Source: FEB-22 sp003105195 (GTDB lineage Bacteria; Pseudomonadota; Alphaproteobacteria; Rhizobiales; Xanthobacteraceae). Taken from it: a stretch of 64,000 bases of DNA. Within the stretch, counting starts at the first letter, position 1. Each line of letters begins with the position of its first letter. Made by a program: the position numbers and the translations under genes. The DNA is taken from positions 1-64,000 of the forward strand of contig JAOSKV010000045.1 of assembly GCA_027493405.1 (NCBI GenBank). Reading direction: 5' to 3'. Shown piece after piece: positions 22,444 through 31,317 of the stretch. The notes beneath the pieces were generated by a model. It was not told the DNA's origin. It saw nothing but the letters and a program-made list of their open reading frames with translations, and searched no databases.

Positions 22444-23148
22444 ATGAACCGCATCTCGAAGCGCCAGCGTGCGGGCGCCGCCGGCCGCGGAGCGCGCCGG
22501 CGGGCGGCATTCCTCGCCGCGGCGCGCGAGGCGTTCCTCGCCAAGGGCTATGCGGCGGCCACGCTCGACGACGTGGTGCGCCGGTCCGGCGGCTCGCGCG
22601 CGACGCTCTACAAGCAGTTCGGGGACAAGGCCGGGCTGTTCGCGGCCATCATCGCGGAACTGTGCGCCGAGATGACCGCGCCGCTGCGCGAGGCCGGGGA
22701 ACGGCCGCAGGCGCGCGCGCCCCGCGCGGCGCTGCTGGCCTTCGCGACAGCCTTCATGCGGGTGATGATGGCGCCGGCGAGCCTCGCGCTCTATCGCCTG
22801 GTGGTCGCGGAGGCCGGCCGCTTCCCGGAGCTCGGGCGCGCCGTCTACCGGGCCGGGCCGAAGGTCGCGGCCGCGCGGCTCGCGGCCTATCTGCGGGCCG
22901 GCGCGGCCGCCGGAGCCTTCACGGCGGGGGACGCCGACCTGCGCGCGCGACATTTCCTGGAGATGGTCAAGGGCGACCTGCATTTCCGCGCGCTGATCGG
23001 TCTCGGCCCGCAGCCCTCGCGCAGGGAGGTGGACCGCTGCGTGCGCGCCGCGGTCGACTCGTTGCTGAACGGAATCTCGGCGCGCCCGCCGTCACGCGCC
23101 AGCGCGAGGCGGCGGCGCCGCGCGGCGGCTGCCCGGGGCGCGTCTTGA
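22444..23148 (+). CDS. TetR/AcrR-family transcriptional regulator
   Basis: The 234-aa protein starts at ATG 22444 after a G-rich site. The HTH domain reads AREAFLAKGYAAATLDDVVR then GGSRATLYKQFGDKAGLF. The C-terminal domain is of the AefR-like type (LALYRLVVAEAGRFPELGRA). The last residues (RRRRRAAAARGAS) are low-complexity, and the TGA stop falls inside the -35 region (TTGACT) of dapD, in the duplicated segment, so the native C-terminus may have been altered by the duplication. A perfect palindrome upstream suggests autoregulation. Confidence 0.88.
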   Translation: MNRISKRQRAGAAGRGARRRAAFLAAAREAFLAKGYAAATLDDVVRRSGGSRATLYKQFGDKAGLFAAIIAELCAEMTAPLREAGERPQARAPRAALLAFATAFMRVMMAPASLALYRLVVAEAGRFPELGRAVYRAGPKVAAARLAAYLRAGAAAGAFTAGDADLRARHFLEMVKGDLHFRALIGLGPQPSRREVDRCVRAAVDSLLNGISARPPSRASARRRRRAAAARGAS

Positions 23149-23282
23149 CTCCGCGGCCGGCACCGTCGACAAGCGCTGGCCTTTGCAGGACCTCGGGGAT
23201 CCCATGTCGACCGCCGAACTCGCCAAGACCATCGATGCCGCCTTCGAGCAGCGCGAGGGCATCGGCCCCGCGACCACGGGCG
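23131..23282 (+). repeat. direct repeat copy B: dapD promoter and start (intact copy)
   Basis: This is the functional counterpart of 21965-22105. It contains the TTGACT element, the leader and the first codons of dapD. The two copies enclose the STAS-like/TetR pair, about 1.0 kb. Confidence 0.85.
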
Positions 23283-24049
23283 CGGTGCGCGAGGCCGTGG
23301 AGGCCGCGCTCGACCTCCTCGACCGCGGCGACGCGCGCGTCGCCGAGAAAGGGGCGGACGGCAGCTGGCGCGTCAACCAGTGGCTCAAGAAGGCGGTGCT
23401 GCTCTCGTTCCGCCTCAACGACATGAGCGTGATCGGCGGCGGTCCCGGCGACGCCGTGTGGTGGGACAAGGTGCCGTCCAAGTTCGCGGGCTGGGGCGCG
23501 GACCGCTTCCGCGCCGCGGGCTTCCGCGCGGTGCCGGGCGCGATCGTGCGCCGCTCCGCGCATATCGCGCCGGGCGTGGTGCTGATGCCGTCCTTCGTCA
23601 ATCTCGGCGCCTATGTGGATTCGGGCACCATGGTCGACACCTGGGCGACCGTCGGCTCCTGCGCGCAGATCGGGAAGAATTGCCACATCTCGGGCGGCGC
23701 CGGCATCGGCGGCGTGCTCGAGCCGCTGCAGGCCGGGCCCGTGATCATCGAGGACAACTGCTTCATCGGCGCGCGCGCCGAGGTCGCCGAGGGCGTGATC
23801 GTGCGCGAGGGCTCGGTGCTCTCCATGGGGGTCTATCTCGGCGCCTCGACCAAGATCGTCGACCGCGAGAGCGGCGAGATCCTCCAGGGCGAGGTGCCGC
23901 CCTACTCGGTGGTGGTGAGCGGCACGCTGCCGGGCAAGCCGATGAAGACCGGCGCGCCCGGCCCCGGCCTCTACTGCGCCGTGATCGTCAAGCGCGTGGA
24001 CGAGCGGACCCGCTCCAAGACCTCGATCAACGAGCTGCTGCGGGACTGA
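23204..24049 (+). CDS. dapD: 2,3,4,5-tetrahydropyridine-2,6-dicarboxylate N-succinyltransferase
   Basis: The 281-aa enzyme transfers succinyl from succinyl-CoA in lysine and diaminopimelate synthesis. Seen are FEQREGIGPATTGAVREAVE, WLKKAVLLSFR, then left-handed beta-helix hexapeptide repeats (GVVLMPSFVNLGAYVDSGTM, TWATVGSCAQIGKNCHISGG) and the family end DERTRSKTSINELLR. Start ATG 23204 is supported by the family N-terminus. dapE follows after 2 bp. Confidence 0.96.
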   Translation: MSTAELAKTIDAAFEQREGIGPATTGAVREAVEAALDLLDRGDARVAEKGADGSWRVNQWLKKAVLLSFRLNDMSVIGGGPGDAVWWDKVPSKFAGWGADRFRAAGFRAVPGAIVRRSAHIAPGVVLMPSFVNLGAYVDSGTMVDTWATVGSCAQIGKNCHISGGAGIGGVLEPLQAGPVIIEDNCFIGARAEVAEGVIVREGSVLSMGVYLGASTKIVDRESGEILQGEVPPYSVVVSGTLPGKPMKTGAPGPGLYCAVIVKRVDERTRSKTSINELLRD

Positions 24050-24051
24050 GC

Positions 24052-25213
24052 ATGGGCGCCGACCCGATCGCGCTCGCGGCCGGCCTCATCCGCTGCCCGT
24101 CGGTCACGCCCGCGGAAGGCGGGGCGCTCGGCTACCTGGAAGCGCGTGCTGGCGCCGGCCGGCTTCGCGGTGCAGCGGGTCACCTTCGCGGAGCCCGGCA
24201 TGGCGCCGGTCGAGAACCTCTATGCGCGCATCGGCAGCGGGGCGCCGCACCTCGTGTTCGCGGGCCATACCGACGTGGTGCCGCCGGGCGACGCGGCGAA
24301 ATGGTCGCATCCGCCCTTCGCGGGCGAGATCGAAAACGGCATGCTCTACGGGCGCGGCGCGGTCGACATGAAAGGCGCGATCGCCTGCAAGGTCGCGGCC
24401 GTACTCGACCACTTGGCGGCGAACGATGGCGCGCCCAAGGGCTCGATCTCGTTCCTGGTCACCGGGGACGAGGAAGGCATCGCGGTGAACGGCACCGTGA
24501 AGCTGCTCGCCTGGGCGGCGGAGCGCGGCGAAAAATTCGACCACTGCATCCTCGGCGAGCCGACCAATCCGGAAACGCTCGGCGAGATGGTCAAGATCGG
24601 CCGGCGCGGCTCGCTCAACGGCACGCTGATCGTCACGGGCACGCAGGGCCACGTCGCCTATCCGGACCTCGCCGACAACCCGATCCGCGGCCTCACCACG
24701 CTGATGGCGGCGCTGACCGCGGAGCCGCTCGACACGGGCACCGAGCATTTCGACCCCTCGAACCTCGAGTTCACCAATCTCGAGGTCGGCAACCCGACCG
24801 TGAACCTGATCCCGGGCGAGGCGCGCGCGCGCTTCAACATCCGCTTCAACGACCTGCACACGCGCGAGAGCCTGAAGGCGCTGGTCGAGCGCCGCGCCGC
24901 CGCCGCCGCGGGCGGGCGCATCCGCTTCGCCTTCGCGTGGGAGCCCTCCAACGCCGAGGCGTTCCTGACCGCGCCCGGCCCGTTCGTCGCCCTCGTCACC
25001 GAGGCGATCGCGCAGGTGACGGGCCGCACGCCGGCGCTCTCCACCACGGGCGGCACCTCGGACGCGCGCTTCATCAAGGACCACTGCCCGGTGGTGGAGT
25101 TCGGTCTTTCGAACCGCACCGCCCACAAGATCGACGAGCAGGTCGCGACCGCCGACCTGGTCGCGCTCACCGCGATCTACCGGAAGATCCTGGACCGGTA
25201 TTTCGCGGGGTAG
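24052..25213 (+). CDS. dapE: succinyl-diaminopimelate desuccinylase, one frameshift
   Basis: This M20 metallopeptidase removes succinate from N-succinyl-LL-DAP. The N-terminus MGADPIALAAGLIRCPSVTP then GGALGYLE runs from 24052. One extra base near 24143 shifts the frame, after which VLAPAGFAVQRVTF continues to the stop at 25213. Metal and catalytic residues lie in FAGHTDVVPPGD, GRGAVDMKGAIAC, TGDEEG and GGTSDARFIKDHCPVVEFG. The gene is needed for cell-wall synthesis, so the break is most likely a sequence error. The TAG stop lies inside a REP-like GTAGG element. Confidence 0.9.
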
Positions 25214-25456
25214 GGTGGGCAAAGCGCGATCGAAGTATTGATCCCGCATGAGGGCCGCGAGCGCGCTTTGCCCACGCGTCCTGCCGCGGTCCGCAAGCGT
25301 CACCGTAATGAAGGACGTGCCCGGGGAGTCTCGCTCACCGATATCTGGACATGCGCGCAGCATGGGTACATTTCGGCACGCCGGGACGGGCGGGCAAAAT
25401 CGCCCGGAGAGTCACCGAGCGGGGTTCGCTCGCAGCGGCGATCTTGCCCACCCTAC
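25210..25456. repeat. REP-like element with GTAGGGTGGGCAA inverted ends
   Basis: GTAGGGTGGGCAA at 25210-25222 and its reverse complement at 25444-25456 enclose about 220 bp, with further GCTTTGCCCAC and GGGCGGGCAAAA motifs inside. A GTAG tetranucleotide at the 5' base is the known signature of REP sequences moved by RAYT transposases. The element fills the whole dapE-truA convergent gap and supplies the dapE stop codon. No gene is seen inside. Confidence 0.7.
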
Positions 25457-25466
25457 GAGCGACGTT

Positions 25467-26205
25467 TCAATACTCCACGCTCACCAGGTAGAGCCCGTCG
25501 GGCGGGGCGACGGGGCCGCAGGCCTTGCGGGAGCGCGCCGCGAGCGCTTCGGCGAGATCGCGGGCGCGCCACTTGCCCTCGCCGACCCGGACGAGCGAGC
25601 CGACCATGGAGCGCACCTGGTGGTGCAGGAAGGAGGCGCGCCGCAGCGTGGATGCGGATCTCGTCGCCAGCGCGCGCGACCTCGAGCCGGTCGAGCGTCT
25701 TGACGGGCGACTTCGCCTGGCATTCGGCGGCGCGGAAGGTCGTGAAGTCGTGGCGGCCGACGAGCTGCTGGGCGGCCGCCTGCATGGCGGCGGCGTCGAG
25801 CGCACGCGGAACGCGCCAGGCGCGGTCGCGGTCGAGGGTGAGGTCGGCGCGGCGGTTGACGATGCGATAGAGATAGTGCCGCTTGCGTGCCGAGAAGCGG
25901 GCGTCGAAGCCGTCCGCCACCTTCTCGACGCGGAGCACCGCCACGGGATGCGGGCGGAGCTGCGCATTGATCGCGTCGCGCACGCGGTCGCTGCGCCAGT
26001 CGCGGGCGAGATCGACATGGGCGACCTGGCCGAGCGCATGCACGCCGGCATCGGTGCGCCCGGCGCCATGGACCGTCACCTCCTCGCCGCAGAAGGCCGC
26101 AACGGCGCGGGCGAGCACGCCCTGCACCGAGAGGCCCGCTTCCTGCCGCTGCCAGCCCACGAACGGGGCGCCGTCGTACTCGATCGTGAGCTTGAAGCGG
26201 GGCAA
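25467..26205 (-). CDS. truA: tRNA pseudouridine(38-40) synthase, one frameshift
   Basis: The product begins LPRFKLTIEYDGAPFVGWQR and contains HGAGRTDAGVHALGQVAH, with the catalytic aspartate in GRTDAG. It runs in frame to EIRIHAAAR. One extra C near 25650 then shifts the frame to SFLHHQVRSMVGSLVRVGEG and on to DGLYLVSVEY. All conserved TruA blocks are present, and the total length fits about 245 aa. The start reads TTG; a single extra T in an original ATG would also explain it. Truly broken truA is unlikely. Confidence 0.9.
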
Positions 26206-26278
26206 TTGACATTCCTCAACGCGGGACCGTGCCGCAGCCGCCTATCAAGGGACAGGTTCGTTCCCGCGGAGGCGTCGC

Positions 26279-26836
26279 ATGAAGCGCGAGTTCAAGCAAC
26301 AGATCGTCGGCCTGCTCAACCAGCACCGGATCATGACGATCGCGACCAACCGGCCGGACGGCTGGCCCCAGGCGACCGTGGTCGGCTACGCCAATGACGG
26401 GCTGATGATCTACTGCTTCGTCTCCCGGGACAGCCAGAAATACGCCAACCTGGTGCACGACCCGCGCGCCTCGATCGCGATCGCGCAGGACTATCCGCAG
26501 CCGCTGCAGATCACCGGCCTCTCGCTCGCGGCGCGCGCGCTGGTGGTCGCGGACAAGAACGAGATCGAGCACGTGACCAAGCTGCTGCTGCACCGCTATC
26601 CGGAATACAAGGTGATGCCGCGTCCCGACCCGGCCGCGGTGCCGATGATCCGCTTCACGCCCGAGATCGTGTCGATCCTGGACTACTCGAAGGGGTTCGG
26701 ACACACCGACCTCGTGCGGGTGAGCGAGCGCGACCTCGCCGAATATGTCGAGAGCCGCCGCCACCACTGGGCCGGGCAGCCGACCGGGACCACCGCCGAC
26801 GTGTCTCATCCGAGGCGCGAGAGGATCTCCGGATAG
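26279..26836 (+). CDS. pyridoxamine 5'-phosphate oxidase-family (PPOX) protein
   Basis: The 185-aa split-barrel protein carries the PPOX flavin-binding pattern HRIMTIATNRPDGWPQATVV, GLMIYCFVSRDSQKYANLVH and DPRASIAIAQDYPQP. Members bind FMN or F420 and reduce varied substrates; the substrate here is unknown. It starts at ATG 26279 after GGAGGCGTCGC. It lies on the opposite strand to its neighbours, between fmt and truA, which are adjacent in many relatives. Confidence 0.88.
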   Translation: MKREFKQQIVGLLNQHRIMTIATNRPDGWPQATVVGYANDGLMIYCFVSRDSQKYANLVHDPRASIAIAQDYPQPLQITGLSLAARALVVADKNEIEHVTKLLLHRYPEYKVMPRPDPAAVPMIRFTPEIVSILDYSKGFGHTDLVRVSERDLAEYVESRRHHWAGQPTGTTADVSHPRRERISG

Positions 26837-26849
26837 CCGCGGGCTCCGC

Positions 26850-27781
26850 TCACGCGAGCCGCATCCCCGCCGTCATCGCGGTGCCGCGCAGGAACTCCTC
26901 CGCCGTCATGGGCTGGCGGCCGGCGCGCTGCAGCTCGACGAGGCGCACGCTGCCCTCGCGGCAGGCGACCGTGAGGCGGTCGCCGAGCACGGTGCCGGGC
27001 GCGCCCTCCCCCTCGCCTCGGGTGGTGCGCAGCACCTGACGCGCACCGGCTCCTTCCCGCCCGGCAGCGCGAACCAGGCGCCCGGGAACGGCGAGAGCCC
27101 GCGGCAGTGGTCGTGGACCTCCTTCCAGGGCCGCGTCCAGTCGATGCGGGTCTCGCTCTTCTCGATCTTGCCCGCATAGGTGACGCCGCTCTCGGCCTGC
27201 GGCGTGAGCCCCAGGCTGCCGCGCTCGAGCGCGCCGAGCGCGCGCAGCATGAGGTCGGCGCCGAGCGGCGCGAGCCGGTCGTGCAGCTCGCCGGCCGTCA
27301 TGTCGGGGCCGATCACGACGCGCTCGGCCATGGCGACGGGGCCGGTGTCGAGCCCCTCCTCCATGCGCATCACCATCACGCCGGTCTCGCTGTCGCCCGC
27401 CATCACGGCGCGGTTGATCGGCGCGGCGCCGCGCCAGCGCGGCAGCAGCGAGGCGTGCAGGTTGAAGCAGCCGAGCGGCACGGCCTCGAGGATCGGCCGC
27501 GGCAGGATCAGGCCATAGGCGACCACCACGGCGGCGTCGGCGCCATGGGCGCGAAAGGCCGCTTCGGCCTCGGGAGTACGCAGCGTCTTCGGGGTGAGAA
27601 CCGGCAGCTCGAAGCGGCGCGCCTCGCGCTCGACCGGGCTCGGCTGCAGCGCCATGCCGCGCCCGGCCGGCCGCGGCGCGCGCGTATAGACGGCCGCCAC
27701 GTCGTAGCCGCGCCCGACGATCTCGAGGAGCGTCGGCACCGCGAAGTCGGGCGTGCCCATGAAGACGAGACGGAGGGGCAT
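26850..27781 (-). CDS. fmt: methionyl-tRNA formyltransferase, one frameshift
   Basis: From ATG 27781 the product reads MPLRLVFMGTPDFAVPTLLE, with the catalytic region GCFNLHASLLPRWRGAAPIN and WTRPWKEVHDHCRGL. After EPVRV a single missing base near 27040 shifts the frame to VLRTTRGEGEGAPGTVLG, and it ends TAEEFLRGTAMTAGMRLA. The repaired length, 310 aa, fits the family. Fmt formylates initiator Met-tRNA and pairs with Def, which lies upstream on the same strand. An indel artefact is likely. Confidence 0.9.
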
Positions 27782-27813
27782 GGTTTCTCTCGGATGCTCG
27801 ACGACACCCCGGG

Positions 27814-27900
27814 CGTCATCCCGGAAGCTGCGAAGCAGCCATCTGGGATCCACATCCCCTGCGCTCGTGATGCGGAGGCACCGGGCTCATGGATCGAGGA
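27814..27900. repeat. intergenic repeat with GTCATCCCGG motif
   Basis: GTCATCCCGGAAGCTGCGAA then CAGCCATCTGGGATCCA is of the same intergenic type as 29784-29898 (shared GTCATCCCGG and GGGATCCA). It lies between def and fmt. Confidence 0.5.
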
Positions 27901-27904
27901 TGGC

Positions 27905-28423
27905 CTAGTCCTTCTCTTCGCGCTTGGCGGCCTTGGCGAACTTCTTGATCACCCGGTCGCGCTTGAGCCGGGAGAGATGGTCGATGAACAGCACGCCGTT
28001 CAAGTGGTCGATCTCGTGCTGCAGCACCGTCGCCAGCATGCCGTTCGCCTCGACCTCGCGGGTCTCGCCGGCGAGATCCGTGTAGCGGACCTTCACGGCG
28101 GCGGGGCGCTCGACCTCCTCGTAGTAGTCGGGGATCGAGAGGCAGCCCTCCTCGTAGCTCGCCCTGTCCTCGGAGGTCCAGAGGATCTCCGGATTGATGA
28201 AGACCTGGGGCTGCTTCGGCTCGTCCTTCTTGGCGATGTCGGCCGTGATGATCCGCTTCGGCACCGCGACCTGGATGGCGGCGAGGCCGACCCCGGGGGC
28301 GTCGTACATGGTCTCGAACATGTCCTCGACCAGCCGGCGGATCTCGGCATCGACGGCCGCGACCGGCTCGGAGACGAGCCGCAGCCGCTTGTCGGGAAGA
28401 ATAATGATCTCGCGCAGCGCCAT
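27905..28423 (-). CDS. def: peptide deformylase
   Basis: The 172-aa metalloenzyme removes the N-formyl group from nascent chains. Its three motifs are GVGLAAIQ, EGCLSIP and HEIDHLNGVLF, with the metal ligands Cys and two His. A Lys/Arg/Glu-rich tail (KFAKAAKREEKD) is usual in alphaproteobacteria. Start ATG 28423 (MALREIIILPDKRLR) matches the family; a longer upstream frame is not needed. fmt follows on the same strand after a repeat. Confidence 0.96.
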   Translation of the reverse strand: MALREIIILPDKRLRLVSEPVAAVDAEIRRLVEDMFETMYDAPGVGLAAIQVAVPKRIITADIAKKDEPKQPQVFINPEILWTSEDRASYEEGCLSIPDYYEEVERPAAVKVRYTDLAGETREVEANGMLATVLQHEIDHLNGVLFIDHLSRLKRDRVIKKFAKAAKREEKD

Positions 28424-28575
28424 GGCGGGGCATGTACGGGCTCGGAACCAGCCGGTCAATGCAGCGCGCGGCACGCGCGCAGGCACCGCGCGGACGCGCG
28501 CCGGGCCCTCCGGGAACCGCGCATCGTTCTGTTTTCGTTCGCGAACGGCGTGCGAATCGCGCTAGAAGCCCGAGC

Positions 28576-29769
28576 GTGAGCGAGACCTTCCTGATCATCG
28601 GCGACCAGGCGATCAGCGTCGGCGAGGCGCTGGCGGCGCTCGCCGCCATCGTGGTGGCGGCGCTGCTGCTGCTCGCCCTGACGGTGACGCGCGCCTCGCG
28701 CGAGCGGCGGCTCGAGGCCGCCGGCAGTGCGATCCGCGCCGAGGAGATCGAGGAGCGGATGGGGGAGCTCGCCCGCATCCAGGCCGAGACCGCGGGCCGG
28801 CTGCAGGCCATGGGCGACGCGCTCTCGGGGCGCCAGGCCGAGCTCGCGCGCGCGGTCTCCGAGCGCCTCGATTCGGTGACCCACCGGATCGGCCAGTCGA
28901 TGCAGAGCTCGACCCAGAGCACCATGGCGAACCTGCAGAAGCTGCACGAGCGGCTCGCCGTGATCGACTCGGCGCAGAAGAACATCACCGACCTCGCCTC
29001 CCAGGTGACCTCGCTGCGCGAGGTGCTCTCCAACAAGCAGGCGCGCGGCGCCTTCGGCCAGGGCCGCATGGAGGCGATCGTGCAGGACGGCCTGCCCAAG
29101 GGCGCGTTCGAGTTTCAGTTCACGCTGTCGAACCGCACGCGGCCCGACTGCGCGGTGTTCCTGCCGGGCGACACGCGCCCGCTGATCATCGACGCCAAGT
29201 TCCCGCTGGAGGCGATCTCGGCGCTGCGCGAGGCGCGCACCGAGGAGGAGCGCAAGCAGGCCGCGGCGCGGGTGCGCCAGGACGTGCTCAAGCATGTCAA
29301 CGACATCGCCGAGCGCTACCTGGTGCCGGGGGAAACCCAGGATCTCGCCCTGATGTTCGTACCCTCCGAGTCGGTCTATGCCGAGCTCCACGACGGGTTC
29401 GACGACGTGATCCAGAAGGCCTACCGGGCGCAGGTCGTGCTGGTCTCGCCCTCGATCCTGATGCTGGCGATCCAGGTGACGCAGCAGATCCTCAAGGACG
29501 CGCGGATGCGCGAAGCCGCCTACGAGATCCGCACCGAGGTCGGCCACCTGATGGACGACCTGCAGCGCCTGCGCGACCGGGTGCTCAATCTGCAAAAGCA
29601 TTTCGGCCAGGCAACCGACGACGTGGCGCAGATCCTGATCTCGGCCGACAAGATCGCCAAGCGCGGCAGCCGGATCGAGGCACTGGAGTTCGACGAGGCG
29701 GAGAGCCCGCGCGAGGCGCGCAGCGTGATCCCGGCGCCGGTCGGCCGCAAGCTCACGGCCGGAGAATAG
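28576..29769 (+). CDS. rmuC: DNA recombination protein RmuC
   Basis: The 397-aa protein has an N-terminal membrane helix (ALAALAAIVVAALLLLALTV). A coiled-coil stretch (about 50-150) and the RmuC nuclease-like domain follow, with NKQARGAFGQGRMEAIVQD, PLIIDAKFPLEAI and VSPSILMLAIQVTQQI. RmuC restrains inverted-repeat recombination in E. coli. The GTG at 28576 (VSETFLIIG) is chosen because it directly precedes the membrane segment. It is divergent from def. Confidence 0.92.
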   Translation: MSETFLIIGDQAISVGEALAALAAIVVAALLLLALTVTRASRERRLEAAGSAIRAEEIEERMGELARIQAETAGRLQAMGDALSGRQAELARAVSERLDSVTHRIGQSMQSSTQSTMANLQKLHERLAVIDSAQKNITDLASQVTSLREVLSNKQARGAFGQGRMEAIVQDGLPKGAFEFQFTLSNRTRPDCAVFLPGDTRPLIIDAKFPLEAISALREARTEEERKQAAARVRQDVLKHVNDIAERYLVPGETQDLALMFVPSESVYAELHDGFDDVIQKAYRAQVVLVSPSILMLAIQVTQQILKDARMREAAYEIRTEVGHLMDDLQRLRDRVLNLQKHFGQATDDVAQILISADKIAKRGSRIEALEFDEAESPREARSVIPAPVGRKLTAGE

Positions 29770-29783
29770 CCGCGAACGCGGCG

Positions 29784-29898
29784 GTCATCCCGGCAGAGCG
29801 CGACGCGCGAGAGCCGGGATCCATGTCGCCGGCGCCTGGCAATATGGATCCACTGGGGTTATGGATCCCGGCTCTCGCGTTCGCTCGGCCGGGATGAC
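29784..29898. repeat. inverted repeat of the GTCATCCCGGC family
   Basis: GTCATCCCGGC at 29784 and GAGCCGGGATCCAT near 29811 are mirrored by ATGGATCCCGGCTCTCGCG near 29860 and GGCCGGGATGAC ending at 29898, giving a long imperfect hairpin in the rmuC-ampG gap. Repeats of this type are scattered in Hyphomicrobiales genomes. It may also act as a terminator. Confidence 0.75.
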
Positions 29899-29934
29899 GG
29901 CGGGCAGGAGTCCCCAGAGCAGAAGCCGGTCAGC

Positions 29935-31305
29935 ATGACAACCACCTCCGAGGTTCCGCCCCGACCGTCCACCGCCGAGGCGTTCGCGGTCTATCTGCGG
30001 CCGCGGGTGCTGATCGTGCTGTTCCTCGGCTTCGCGTCGGGGCTGCCGCTGGCGCTGTCGGGCTCGACCCTGCTGGTGTGGATGCGGGAGGCCGGCGTCG
30101 ACCTCGCGACCATCGGCCTGTTCGCCCTGGTCGGCACGCCCTACACGATCAAGTTCCTGTGGGCGCCGCTGGTGGACGCGCTGGACGTGCCGGTGCTCTC
30201 GCGCGTGCTCGGCCGGCGGCGCGGCTGGCTGATCTTCTCCCAGCTGCTGCTGATGGCGGCGACCCTGTTCCTCGGGTTCATGGATCCCGCCAAGGCGCCC
30301 TGGCTGGTCGCGCTGGGCGCGCTCCTGGTCGCGGCTGCCTCGGCGACGCAGGACATCGTGATCGACGCGTTCCGGGTCGAGAGCCTCGACGAGCGCGAGC
30401 AGGCGGCCGGCATGGCCTCCTATGTCGCGGCCTACCGGGTCGGCATGCTGGCCTCCACGGCGGGGGCGCTGTTCATGGTGAGCGGCTTCGAGGGCCTCGG
30501 CTTCGCCAAGCCCGAGGCCTGGACCTGGGGCTACGTCACCATGGCGCTCCTGGTCCTGGTCGGCATCGCGACCACGCTCGCGGCGACCGAGCCCGAGAAG
30601 TCGGCGGCGGCCGTCGCCGACCACGCGGCGCATGCCGGCGACAACCCGGTCGCGCGCGTCGCGCGCGCCGCTTACGGCGCGTTCTCCGAGTTCCTCACGC
30701 GCGACATGGCGGTGGTCGTGCTGCTGTTCGTGGTGCTCTACAAGTTCTGCGACGCCTTCGCGGGCACCATGACGGCGCCCTTCGTCATCGACCTCGGCTT
30801 CTCGCGCAACGACTATGCCGCGATCGTCAAGGGCGTCGGCCTCGCGGCGACGCTGATCGGCGGCTTCGCGGGCGGCATGGTGGCGCGCGCGCTGCCGCTC
30901 ACCACCAGCCTGTGGATCGGCGCGATCCTGCAGGCGATGTCGAACCTGGTGTTCTCCTGGCTCGCCTTCGTCGGGCTCGATCACTGGGCGCTGACCGCCG
31001 CGATCATCGCCGAGAACTTCACGGGCGCGATCGGCACCGTGATCTTCGTCGCCTACCTCTCGGCCCTGTGCAACAGCCCGCTGCACACGGCGACGCAGTT
31101 CGCGCTCTTGACCGCGCTCGCCGCGGTGGCGCGCACCTATCTCTCCGCGAGCGCGGGCTTCGTCGCGCAATCGACCGGCTGGCCGCTGTTCTTCGTGCTG
31201 AGCGCGCTGGTGGCGATTCCGAGCCTGGTCCTGCTCGCCTGGCTGCAGGCGCGCGGGCATTTCCGCACCCTCGGCAGGGCCGAGGCGACGGCCCGCGACG
31301 ATTGA
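29935..31305 (+). CDS. ampG: AmpG-family muropeptide permease (MFS)
   Basis: The 456-aa MFS protein has about 12 to 14 membrane segments. AmpG signatures are FLGFASGLPLALSGSTLLVW, TPYTIKFLWAPLVDALDVP, RRRGWLIFSQ and ASATQDIVIDAFRVE. AmpG imports anhydro-muropeptides for recycling and is needed for beta-lactamase induction where AmpR/AmpC exist; neither is seen here. It is convergent with recR, 12 bp apart. Confidence 0.92.
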   Translation: MTTTSEVPPRPSTAEAFAVYLRPRVLIVLFLGFASGLPLALSGSTLLVWMREAGVDLATIGLFALVGTPYTIKFLWAPLVDALDVPVLSRVLGRRRGWLIFSQLLLMAATLFLGFMDPAKAPWLVALGALLVAAASATQDIVIDAFRVESLDEREQAAGMASYVAAYRVGMLASTAGALFMVSGFEGLGFAKPEAWTWGYVTMALLVLVGIATTLAATEPEKSAAAVADHAAHAGDNPVARVARAAYGAFSEFLTRDMAVVVLLFVVLYKFCDAFAGTMTAPFVIDLGFSRNDYAAIVKGVGLAATLIGGFAGGMVARALPLTTSLWIGAILQAMSNLVFSWLAFVGLDHWALTAAIIAENFTGAIGTVIFVAYLSALCNSPLHTATQFALLTALAAVARTYLSASAGFVAQSTGWPLFFVLSALVAIPSLVLLAWLQARGHFRTLGRAEATARDD

Positions 31306-31317
31306 GGCGATGCGCCG

